This document shows positions 18,655 through 26,843 of a DNA stretch of 64,000 bases, piece by piece (the stretch's first letter is position 1; each line of letters begins with the position of its first letter). Source of the DNA: Bacillota bacterium (GTDB taxonomy: Bacteria; Bacillota; UBA4882; UBA8346). The position numbers and the translations under genes are program-made. Location: positions 62,001 to 126,000 of the forward strand of contig JAEYRN010000044.1 in NCBI GenBank assembly GCA_023435565.1, read 5' to 3'. The notes beneath the pieces are model-generated. The model did not search any database. It had not been told where the DNA came from and worked only from the letters and a program-made list of their open reading frames with translations.

Positions 18655-19329
18655 GTGAAAAAAATTAAAGTAGTATTGGTGGATGACCAAACTCTTTTTG
18701 TAGAAAGCTTGCGAACTGTTTTGGAAACAAGGGCCGATGATATAATGGTAGTCGGTATTGCTAATGACGGTAACCAGGCCATTGAGGTAGTGGCTGAAAC
18801 TTGTCCCGATGTAGTGCTAATGGATGTTCGGATGCCCGGGATGAATGGGGTGGAAAGTACCAGAATAATTAAAGAACGCTACCCGGATACACGTGTTTTA
18901 ATGTTAACTACATTTGACGATGACCAGTATGTTATTGAAGCCCTTCGATTAGGAGCTGTAGGTTATTTGTTAAAGAATATGCCACCCGCCGAATTAATCT
19001 CAGCTATTCGGGCCGTTTATGAGGGTGGTGTATTGATTTCACCGCAAGTCGCTAATAAATTAGTAGGGCTATTAACGATTCCGTTAAATAAGACGGAGGA
19101 TCACCATGAAAGCAACTCAATAACATCGCATGTAAATCAATTAAGCAGCCGGGAAAAGGAGATTCTTCAACTAATGGCGGAAGGTTTAGATAACAAAGAA
19201 ATTGCCAAGAAACTATATATTGCCGAACAAACGGTAAAAAATTACGTCAGTGTAATTTACTCCAAGTTGGGAGTGAGGGATAGGGTTCAAGCTTCCCGGA
19301 TTGTTTTAGAATCCGGCTATAAACAATGA
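18655..19329 (+). CDS. Response regulator, NarL/LuxR family
   Basis: This 224-residue protein has a receiver domain (DD at 10-11, phospho-acceptor D57 in VLMDVRMPG, lysine in YLLKNMPPAE). A LuxR-type helix-turn-helix follows (LSSREKEILQLMAEGLDNKEIAKKL and TVKNYVSVIYSKL). The start is GTG 18655, with GGAGGAG seven bases upstream; the longer frame from 18622 overlaps the kinase and has no ribosome site. The probable target is the operon that starts at 19451. Confidence 0.93.
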   Translation: MKKIKVVLVDDQTLFVESLRTVLETRADDIMVVGIANDGNQAIEVVAETCPDVVLMDVRMPGMNGVESTRIIKERYPDTRVLMLTTFDDDQYVIEALRLGAVGYLLKNMPPAELISAIRAVYEGGVLISPQVANKLVGLLTIPLNKTEDHHESNSITSHVNQLSSREKEILQLMAEGLDNKEIAKKLYIAEQTVKNYVSVIYSKLGVRDRVQASRIVLESGYKQ

Positions 19330-19334
19330 GTATT

Positions 19335-19450
19335 AAGTACCAAAAGTACTATTTAAACATTACTGATTTTAGTACGGTAGTAAGTCGACGCTGGGCGTTT
19401 TTTTTATTATGATAATGTTATAAGTAAAAAAAGTTTGAAAAGAGAGACCG
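19335..19450 (+). promoter_or_regulatory. Short gap: repeated GTAC motifs and a weak terminator
   Basis: AAGTAC, AGTACT and TTACTGATTTTAGTAC lie at 19335-19376 and resemble, in reverse orientation, the motif at 17277-17306 before the kinase gene. ACGC-TGG-GCGT followed by eight T at 19388-19405 could be a weak terminator for the kinase/regulator pair. A TATAAG at about 19420 is a possible -10 element. Confidence 0.35.
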
Positions 19451-21079
19451 ATGAAAAAGATTCCAATGACTATAACTGCGTTAATAGCCGCTTTATTATC
19501 AATCCAACCGGGTTTTGGTGCTGAAGTTAACCTCAGGACAAGATTCGGATTTAACGGTTATGCGGTGCCAGGAACATTGATGCCGATGTCAGTTGAAATT
19601 AATCGGACTATAGTAAACGGTCGGTTGGAAATTGTTAGTCCTGGTGAATCCGGCTCTTATTCCATTATCGATAGTTTTCCGATTCATAATTCAAAAAGAA
19701 TTGAAACATCCGTCTTCGTTAATGAAAATATTAATGATTTAAGAATTAGATTAATTTCCGGCAAACAAGTTTTGTTAAATACTAAGTTGAATTCAAAAGT
19801 AAAATTGTTCCCCGGTAATCTGATTTTAGCAATCAAAGTGACAGCATCCGCCCAACAGTTTATCGAAAGGGCATTGCTTCCTATTGAACCGGTATTAGTA
19901 GTTCCTACCCAGGTTACAGATTTACCGGGAGTTGCACTGAATTATGACGGGATAAGTGGTTTAGTGCTTTCCGATCCGGGATCTGTATTAAAACCTCTCC
20001 AAGTTCAAGCATTAAAAGTTTGGTTGACGGGAGGCGGCCGGATGGTACTTGGTTCGGTTCGTTCCGGTAATGATAGCCTTTTATCAATGTTGGCAATTGA
20101 TCCGGAAAAATCGGAGCAAAGTTTTTATCCGATAGGCTTTGGCGGAATAACGGTATTACCAAGTGGGTTCAATGATTCGAAACAGAATGATTTTAATTGG
20201 CAAGGAATATTAAACTTAAAACCTTATACCGAAACATCTCGTTTGATGATTAATAGATTATTTCCAGATTTTAAAGCAAATTCATCATCAGATTCATCGG
20301 AATTATCATCCAAGGCGGCTTCATATCTGGCATTAGTATTGATTTTATGGGTCATCTCCGGTTTGATTATTACTATTTTGACTAAACACAATCGCATTTT
20401 ATTTTTAATTGGTGCTTCATTGCTTTGGACAGTAGCCGCTTTTCCCATAGGGAATTGGCTTGCGGGTGTCTGGCACCGTGGAGCCGAAATTCACACCCGA
20501 CATATAATTTTACCTAAGGCGGGCTGTGTGTTGACCGATGTTAAGGTGCGGTTTAATCGCTCTATGAGCGGGAAAACGATTAATTTTAAATCATCCCCTT
20601 GGGGAGGGAAGGTTTCGATAGGTGAAGTGAGTTATGGAACAGTTAAAACTAAAAGTAAATCGAAAAATTTTACCTGGTCCCACCGTTTAAATCAAGCAAA
20701 AACAATTGTAAAATCTGCCGGCCCCGGTTGGGTATGTATAAGTGGTTGGTTTCCACTTGAAACCTACTATAAAGGGATATTTAATGAGGTAGATTTTGCC
20801 CGAAATTTGGGAAATGATTCAGATACGGTAATCTGGGATGGGAAGCATTTTTATAGGTCATGGGCATTTCAGGCTGCCAGTAGTAGCGATGAAATTACGC
20901 AAATTCCATATTGGCTTTGTGAGGAACATGAATGGTTGAATAAATTACATCGGTTTAGTCCTGAGACGGTTTGGTTAATCGGTTATGGTCATTTGTCGGA
21001 TATAATCATTAAATTTGAGAACAGTGTTTATTCCGGAGAATTATGGGCTTTACCACTGCCGGAAGGGGTGCGGAAATGA
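19451..21079 (+). CDS. Exported membrane protein, first gene of the MoxR/vWA operon
   Basis: The 542-residue protein starts with a signal peptide (MKKIPMTITALIAALLSIQPGFGA). A large extracytoplasmic part includes a beta-rich start and an ALKVWLTGGGRMVLGS segment, as in the GATase-like regions of related operon proteins. Two adjacent membrane helices lie at about residues 285-330. The remainder ends after a W-rich region. No enzymatic motif is recognised. Similar proteins accompany MoxR/DUF58/vWA genes in Bacillota, so it is probably a structural or membrane subunit. The next gene overlaps it by ATGA. Confidence 0.8.
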   Translation: MKKIPMTITALIAALLSIQPGFGAEVNLRTRFGFNGYAVPGTLMPMSVEINRTIVNGRLEIVSPGESGSYSIIDSFPIHNSKRIETSVFVNENINDLRIRLISGKQVLLNTKLNSKVKLFPGNLILAIKVTASAQQFIERALLPIEPVLVVPTQVTDLPGVALNYDGISGLVLSDPGSVLKPLQVQALKVWLTGGGRMVLGSVRSGNDSLLSMLAIDPEKSEQSFYPIGFGGITVLPSGFNDSKQNDFNWQGILNLKPYTETSRLMINRLFPDFKANSSSDSSELSSKAASYLALVLILWVISGLIITILTKHNRILFLIGASLLWTVAAFPIGNWLAGVWHRGAEIHTRHIILPKAGCVLTDVKVRFNRSMSGKTINFKSSPWGGKVSIGEVSYGTVKTKSKSKNFTWSHRLNQAKTIVKSAGPGWVCISGWFPLETYYKGIFNEVDFARNLGNDSDTVIWDGKHFYRSWAFQAASSSDEITQIPYWLCEEHEWLNKLHRFSPETVWLIGYGHLSDIIIKFENSVYSGELWALPLPEGVRK

Positions 21080-21735
21080 TTGCAGTCGTGATTTCAGAGA
21101 TAGCCGGTTGGCTAAAAGAAGAATCAAGGACAACTATATCGATTATGGTCATTATTATTGGATTAATCGGTAGTTTTAGTTTTATCAGGCCGGAGTTTTG
21201 TCTGGAGACATTAGCGGCAATTATCTTATGGGTGGCAATTAAAGCCGGGAATGAGAATTGGTCTGAGTTTACACTCCAGGACTGGGTTAAACGGACCAAA
21301 CTTTCATTAAGGAACTTGATTATCGGTAAAGTATTGGCTGCTTTGACCGTATATTGGATTCATCTGATATTTATTTTTCCGGTATTAATAATTATGAAAA
21401 TTTTGTGGGGATTTACCTGGTTTCAATTGGCCAATGTATTGTTGACCATTTTAATTGCCGCTTTGATTGTAACAGGATTCGGGCTATGCGGCTCTTGTTT
21501 GAAAAAAGATGAGGAGAACGTTATAGCCAGTATTTTAATAGGGGTCTGGATAGTTTTAACTGCACTAATCCCTTTTATAAGACCGTTTAATCCTTTTTAT
21601 TATATATGGAATGCACTAGCATCCGATATCTTATCTTTAAGAACATTACTAATTCATCTTGCTAATTTGATGGTTGTTGTGCTATCAATCAATTTGGCTG
21701 AGTATTTTTTCCGAAAGGAGGCCCGTTATGTCTGA
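21076..21735 (+). CDS. Multi-pass membrane protein, permease-like
   Basis: The 219-residue protein has about six predicted membrane helices, including IMVIIIGLIGSF, a long one around IHLIFIFPVLIIM and one at LLIHLANLMVVVLSI. It resembles ABC-2-type permease subunits found near such operons, but no ATPase partner is present. The start is ATG 21076, which overlaps the preceding stop codon (ATGA); the ATG at 21043 lies inside the upstream gene. The operon continues with an 8-bp overlap into the next gene. Confidence 0.75.
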   Translation: MIAVVISEIAGWLKEESRTTISIMVIIIGLIGSFSFIRPEFCLETLAAIILWVAIKAGNENWSEFTLQDWVKRTKLSLRNLIIGKVLAALTVYWIHLIFIFPVLIIMKILWGFTWFQLANVLLTILIAALIVTGFGLCGSCLKKDEENVIASILIGVWIVLTALIPFIRPFNPFYYIWNALASDILSLRTLLIHLANLMVVVLSINLAEYFFRKEARYV

Positions 21736-23035
21736 TACTAGGACCTTGTTTCAATTTTTAACTCAAAGCAGAATCAAATTAAATTTGATCTTTTTAATAA
21801 CAAGAATCTTGACTTGGTTTGCTTGGATAGGTACTTTTTCAGGTGTAATATTTTTAGTAGCTCGATGGTCCGGATGGTTTTCGATCAATATCGAGCTTTG
21901 GTTTTTAATAAGTTTACTCGGCAGTTTATTTGGATTTATCATTGGGTGGCGGCAACGTTTGGATAATTATGCCACGGCCAGTTGGTTGGATGAGCATCTT
22001 CAAAGTGATGAGCTATTATCCGCAGCCTTAGTATGTTTAAATCGGGACTGTTCCGGGAGCTTCGATCAACGGATAATAGATTCCGCAAATAAATTTTCCG
22101 AAAATCCGAATAAAGTTAGATGGCCAATGAGGTTTTTGTTGAAAAAAATTGGTATCGTAACCGTAGTAATTATTTTTTTTATTGCCGGATTGCTTTATCT
22201 GCCGTTTTTTCTTAATTCAAACAACATAATTTTTAAATCCGCAGAGATTAAGGAATCTATTGGAAAATCATCCCGGCAGAAAAACCGGCAACTCGTTGTG
22301 GAATCACCTCGTACTTTAGCAAAGGTGTTATTCCCTGAAGATGATAAGATGGCAATGTTAGTAGAAAGAGCGCTTCGTGAGGGAAATTTAGCGGTCCTCC
22401 AAAATTTATTAAGAGATGCGGAACTTAATATGGAACGATTAATTGCGGAGGCAGCTAATCCCGAGGAACAGCGCCGTTTAATAAATGAAGTTGAACAGCG
22501 TCGGCAATTAATGGAAACGTTAATTGCTCAGTCACAACAGAGAAATCAAACTGGTCCGGCGACTCGAGAAGGTGAAGACCCTACTTCTTCCGGATTAGAT
22601 GTTGAGAATGGGAAAGAGCAAACAAAAAACGAAAACAGGTTGGCTAAGGGAAACAGTCCGCAAAAGGACCATTCAAACCAGAATGAAATGAAACCGGAAG
22701 ACCAGAACCCTTATAGTTCGATATCATATGGAGGCAATAAGGCTGGGAGCGGCCATAATCCAAATGAAGGCAACTGGGGAAAGATTATAGCACGTACCGG
22801 TAGGGAAGAGACAATTATCTCTAAAAACAAAGACAGTCAGATGTTGGAATACTTGCTTCCCGGGAAAAAGGCTCGCTTACCTCTATCGAAAGTGGTTCCC
22901 GATGCGGAACAATCAGCCGAAGCTGCGATTCACCGCCAAGGGATTCCTTTTGAATACGAAGACTTTATCCGGAATTATTTCTTATTGTTAGCAAAAGAGA
23001 GTAAAGAAGCTGCCACAAAGGAGGCCCAAAAATGA
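21728..23035 (+). CDS. Membrane protein with cytoplasmic/periplasmic coiled-coil region
   Basis: This 435-residue protein has two N-terminal membrane helices and a third near residues 140-160 (VTVVIIFFIAGLLYLPFFL). A charged, helical, probably coiled-coil region follows (MAMLVERALREGN ... RRLINEVEQRRQLMETLI). A polar linker of low complexity covers about 270-360. I recognise no catalytic motif. The start is ATG 21728 with AAAGGAGG upstream. It overlaps the preceding gene by 8 bp and the MoxR gene by 4 bp, so translation is probably coupled. Confidence 0.78.
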   Translation: MSDTRTLFQFLTQSRIKLNLIFLITRILTWFAWIGTFSGVIFLVARWSGWFSINIELWFLISLLGSLFGFIIGWRQRLDNYATASWLDEHLQSDELLSAALVCLNRDCSGSFDQRIIDSANKFSENPNKVRWPMRFLLKKIGIVTVVIIFFIAGLLYLPFFLNSNNIIFKSAEIKESIGKSSRQKNRQLVVESPRTLAKVLFPEDDKMAMLVERALREGNLAVLQNLLRDAELNMERLIAEAANPEEQRRLINEVEQRRQLMETLIAQSQQRNQTGPATREGEDPTSSGLDVENGKEQTKNENRLAKGNSPQKDHSNQNEMKPEDQNPYSSISYGGNKAGSGHNPNEGNWGKIIARTGREETIISKNKDSQMLEYLLPGKKARLPLSKVVPDAEQSAEAAIHRQGIPFEYEDFIRNYFLLLAKESKEAATKEAQK

Positions 23036-24069
23036 GAAAAACAGCGTTAAAAGAAAGCTCAGAATTAACGGAAAAAATCAGTAAAAACGTAGAAGGTTTA
23101 AGACAAGTCCGGGCAGAGATTGCCGAGGTAATAGTCGGTCAGGAAGGGGTGGTTGAGTTAACATTAATCGCACTCCTTTGCGAAGGGCATGTCTTATTGG
23201 AAGGAGTACCCGGACTGGGCAAGACTTTGCTGGTAAAGACTCTTGCTAATACTTTGGATCTGAAGTTTTCAAGAGTTCAATTCACTCCGGATTTGATGCC
23301 TGCTGATGTTATCGGGACTAGTATGGTTATGCAAGACCAAAGTCGGAATTTTAACCTCCGGTTTGAGCCGGGTCCGATATTCGCAAATTTAGTTTTAGGC
23401 GACGAAATCAATCGGGCTTCACCAAAAACTCAATCAGCGTTGTTGGAAGCGATGCAAGAAAGGTCCGTTACTGTCCGCGGTGAACGTCATGAGTTACCCA
23501 GACCTTTTCTGGTATTAGCAACTCAAAATCCACTAGAAATGGAAGGCACATATCCTTTGCCTGAAGCCCAGGTAGATCGTTTTTTCTTTAAAGTATTAGT
23601 TAACCAACCATCCGAATCGGAATTGGAGACGATTATAGAAAGAACAGTTGGGGTAAATACGCCGATAGTGAAACCAATTTTGGGAGCTTCGGAATTAAAG
23701 GCTATGCAACTTGCTGTTAGAGAAGTAGTAGTTCCGCCACACGTAACCAACTATACCGCTCGATTAGTCTTAGCAACCCAACCCGATCAGGATTCGGCCT
23801 TGCCTCGAGTTAAGCAATTTGTAAGGTATGGCGCAGGACCTCGAGGGGCACAAAGTCTAATTTTAGCGGCTAAAGCCCGCGCTTTAATGTCGGGACGTTT
23901 CAATGTCAGCCTTGAAGATGTCCAAAAACTTGTTCAACCTTCGCTCCGACACAGGGTGGCCTTGAATTTTGACGGCCACAGCGAAGGTATTATTATTGAT
24001 GATTTATTAAATGAAATTATATCTGGACTACCTACGGATAAAACCAGGCCGGAGGAGATTAATCAGTAG
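23032..24069 (+). CDS. MoxR-family AAA+ ATPase
   Basis: The 345-residue protein contains Walker A (GVPGLGKTLL, about residue 60), Walker B (LVLGDEINRA) and a sensor region around LATQNPLEMEGTYPLPEAQVDRF. The MoxR signature FTPDLMPADVIGT is present. MoxR ATPases act as chaperones that mature or activate partner complexes, with vWA proteins as their partners. The gene starts with an ATGA overlap and precedes a DUF58 gene and two vWA genes, the standard arrangement. Confidence 0.95.
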   Translation: MRKTALKESSELTEKISKNVEGLRQVRAEIAEVIVGQEGVVELTLIALLCEGHVLLEGVPGLGKTLLVKTLANTLDLKFSRVQFTPDLMPADVIGTSMVMQDQSRNFNLRFEPGPIFANLVLGDEINRASPKTQSALLEAMQERSVTVRGERHELPRPFLVLATQNPLEMEGTYPLPEAQVDRFFFKVLVNQPSESELETIIERTVGVNTPIVKPILGASELKAMQLAVREVVVPPHVTNYTARLVLATQPDQDSALPRVKQFVRYGAGPRGAQSLILAAKARALMSGRFNVSLEDVQKLVQPSLRHRVALNFDGHSEGIIIDDLLNEIISGLPTDKTRPEEINQ

Positions 24070-24144
24070 TCGGAAGTTTAGGAGCCAAGAGTTAGTAGTG
24101 TAAGTCAAGTTCCGGGGCAGAAAGATTAGAAAATAGAGGTAATT

Positions 24145-25023
24145 ATGGATCAGAAACTGCTTGATAACAAGGACCTGCAACTTATAAGCCAGTTAAGCCT
24201 AGTCGCCAAAAGGCGGATGGCCGGTTTAGTAACCGGGGAGCAGCATAGTCCGATCCAAGGCGGCGGAATTGAATTTGCGGATTATCGGGAGTATCAGCCC
24301 GGTGACGATATTCGCCAAGTTGATTGGTCTGTTTTTCTTCGTTTGCATCGTTTACTGGTGAAATTATGCGCCGAAGAGAAAGAGCTTACCTTAATGTTAA
24401 TCTTGGATAACAGCCGTTCCATGCGGTTCGGGAATCCCGATAAGCTTTGGTTAGCGGAGAAAATTGCGGCGATCTTGGCGGGAATTGCATTAAATGACGG
24501 TAATCGCGCTGGAATTCTAACAATGGGGAAGAACTTAACCGAAGTTTTTCGTCCGGAACGTTCCCGAGCATCTTTAAGCGCGGTGAGCAAGGCTTTACTC
24601 AGGGTAGAACCAGTGGAAACCATTGATCCGGTTGCCTGTGTCCGGCAGTTTGCCTCTAGATATGGCCATAAATGCTTGGCGGTACTTTTATCCGACTTAC
24701 TTTTTCCGGAATGGCCCAAGGTGATTACAGGGCTGGCGGCTAGCAGCTGTGAGGGTTTTTTGATTCAAGTATTCGCTCCGGAAGAGATCAACCCTCCATA
24801 TATGGGTGAGGTTACCTTGGTTGACTTAGAAGGGACAGGGGAGATATCACTTCATGCAGATTCGGTATCCACTCAAAAGTACCGTCGGGAACTGGCTTCG
24901 TTTTTACAACAAGTTCGAAAAGCCTGTCATCGTAATGGTTTAGGACACGCCATGGTCAAGACAGATGCACCTCTAGCTCGGATTTTACATAGGGACTTAC
25001 GAAAGGGGGGGATTCTGTGCTAA
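24145..25023 (+). CDS. DUF58 domain protein
   Basis: The 292-residue protein has the DUF58 motifs: GGIEFADYREYQPGDDIRQVDW near residue 35-55 and a vWA-like LILDNSRSMRFG. It lacks membrane segments. DUF58 proteins nearly always follow MoxR ATPases and are thought to form part of the same complex. Its end overlaps the start of the next gene (GTG 25017). AGAGG precedes the ATG. Confidence 0.93.
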   Translation: MDQKLLDNKDLQLISQLSLVAKRRMAGLVTGEQHSPIQGGGIEFADYREYQPGDDIRQVDWSVFLRLHRLLVKLCAEEKELTLMLILDNSRSMRFGNPDKLWLAEKIAAILAGIALNDGNRAGILTMGKNLTEVFRPERSRASLSAVSKALLRVEPVETIDPVACVRQFASRYGHKCLAVLLSDLLFPEWPKVITGLAASSCEGFLIQVFAPEEINPPYMGEVTLVDLEGTGEISLHADSVSTQKYRRELASFLQQVRKACHRNGLGHAMVKTDAPLARILHRDLRKGGILC

Positions 25024-26843
25024 AGTGGACTCTTCCCGGAGCATTTTGGTTTAGTATGGCAATATTACCGATTTTATTCTTTTATTTTTTGAGGATGCGT
25101 TTTCGTGCCCAGCCGGTTTCCTCCATTTATCTTTGGACCCGTCTCCAAAACGTGACTACCGGAGGAAGCAAACTACGGCGTAGATCAATCCTACTACTAC
25201 TCTTACAAATAGCATCAGCTTTAGCCGCTGTAACAGCTATTGCCCAGCCTTTTTTATTCGTGCGGCAGACTGTGTCACCGGGTACGGTATTTTTAATCGA
25301 TGTCTCGGCAAGCATGGATGCTGTCGAAAGCTCATCCGGGATTAATCGGACTCGTTTGGAAATCGCCCGTGAATTATTAGCTAAAGAGATCAAGGCTTTG
25401 AACCCCAAAACTAGCTGCATGGTTTTTTTATGCGACACCGAAGCCAATCCTATTGGTGAACCAACAGCTGAATATGGCCGTATTCGATCGAATTTTAACC
25501 AAATTAGGACAAGAAATGCCGGTTTTAATGAAGCTGAAGTCTCCAATCAATTACAAGCATGGTTGGGCCAACAAAAGAGACATTGGCAGGCATGTCTGAT
25601 TAGCGATGGGGGACTTGACTTAGGAGGTCAAAGGTTAGCTAATGTTTTTGAAGGAAGACTCAAGACAATATTAGTTGGAAATGAGCGAAATAACATAGGT
25701 ATAAACGGATTACGTCTTATGGGATCGAAAGCTTCATTTTCAGTGAATAACGGATGGCCTGATGAGCGAAATATTCAAGTGAGCTTGATTTACGATCAGC
25801 GGATCTTAGCTCGGAGGTCATTAATAATCCCTCCTGGTTTATCTAATCAGGTTTTAAAATTAAATCACAAAATAATACCGGGAGTATATAAACTTCAATT
25901 GGATCAAAACCATGATGCTTTGACTACTGATGATGTATCATATTTAGCGGTTAATCAACCACGTCGATTTCGGGTATTACAGGTGGGACCGGCCAATCCT
26001 TTTTTACAGTCCGTTCTTACCCATCCAGCCATTGAATTAGAGTCAATTCCCAGATTCCCCAAAGAGCTTTCGGGTTATTGGGACTTAATTATTGCCGACC
26101 AGGTACCTGTTCCTTCGGACCTGAAAGCTAACTTGCTTACCTTTGAGCAGATTCCGCCTGAAGCTCCAGTCCAATTCGAGGGGAATATTAGTGGGAGTCT
26201 TGAGCCAAGCAATATTTCCCACCCTTTACTTAGGTTTGTAAAATGGGAAGAGATCCAGGTGGCCAATGGGTATATTTTAAAGGTTAATCCCGAATTGCCA
26301 ACATTGGCGGAGGTTGCCGGAAAACCCATTATTACAGCTTGGGAAGAGGAAGGCTGGCGTAAGATTGTATGCGGTTTTAGTTTATATTCATCAAATATCG
26401 GTTTATCCGGTACTTTTCCGATCTTTTTTCAAAATTTGTTACAATGGCTTACACCACAGGGAGTAAACCAATTAGCATACAACTTAACAGTTGGGGAACC
26501 AGCCATTTTTGGAGAACCTTCGACATGGCGAATCGCCAATGAAAAACATTTTGAATTGGACCGCAAGGGTCCGTTAATTCGGCTCAAAGCTCTTAAGGCC
26601 GGTGCCTTTCAGTGGAAAACTGATTTGGACCAGGGTTATTTAGCGGTTAATCTTCCTTTCGGAGAATCGGACCTATCTCCGGGACCGCTTCAAATAAAAC
26701 CGACATCGCCAATAGTTACTGCTGAATTGATCACCGAACAACTAACATTGACCCAGTGGCCGTTATTAGTGCTATTAGGATGTTTATTGTTGGAATGGAT
26801 AATTTGGCGGGGCGGCTGGCGGCCCGGAAAGGAGAATATCTAA
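25017..26843 (+). CDS. BatA/N-terminal-aerotolerance-type vWA membrane protein
   Basis: The 608-residue protein starts at GTG, overlapping the DUF58 stop. The N-terminal BatA-type region has two membrane helices (FWFSMAILPILFFYFLRMRF and a second at about 58-80). A vWA domain follows with the MIDAS start VFLIDVSASMDAV (DxSxS). A long beta-rich extracytoplasmic part leads to a final membrane helix near residues 575-595. It probably interacts with the MoxR/DUF58 pair at the membrane. The following gene starts in the TAATG overlap. Confidence 0.85.
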   Translation: MLKWTLPGAFWFSMAILPILFFYFLRMRFRAQPVSSIYLWTRLQNVTTGGSKLRRRSILLLLLQIASALAAVTAIAQPFLFVRQTVSPGTVFLIDVSASMDAVESSSGINRTRLEIARELLAKEIKALNPKTSCMVFLCDTEANPIGEPTAEYGRIRSNFNQIRTRNAGFNEAEVSNQLQAWLGQQKRHWQACLISDGGLDLGGQRLANVFEGRLKTILVGNERNNIGINGLRLMGSKASFSVNNGWPDERNIQVSLIYDQRILARRSLIIPPGLSNQVLKLNHKIIPGVYKLQLDQNHDALTTDDVSYLAVNQPRRFRVLQVGPANPFLQSVLTHPAIELESIPRFPKELSGYWDLIIADQVPVPSDLKANLLTFEQIPPEAPVQFEGNISGSLEPSNISHPLLRFVKWEEIQVANGYILKVNPELPTLAEVAGKPIITAWEEEGWRKIVCGFSLYSSNIGLSGTFPIFFQNLLQWLTPQGVNQLAYNLTVGEPAIFGEPSTWRIANEKHFELDRKGPLIRLKALKAGAFQWKTDLDQGYLAVNLPFGESDLSPGPLQIKPTSPIVTAELITEQLTLTQWPLLVLLGCLLLEWIIWRGGWRPGKENI

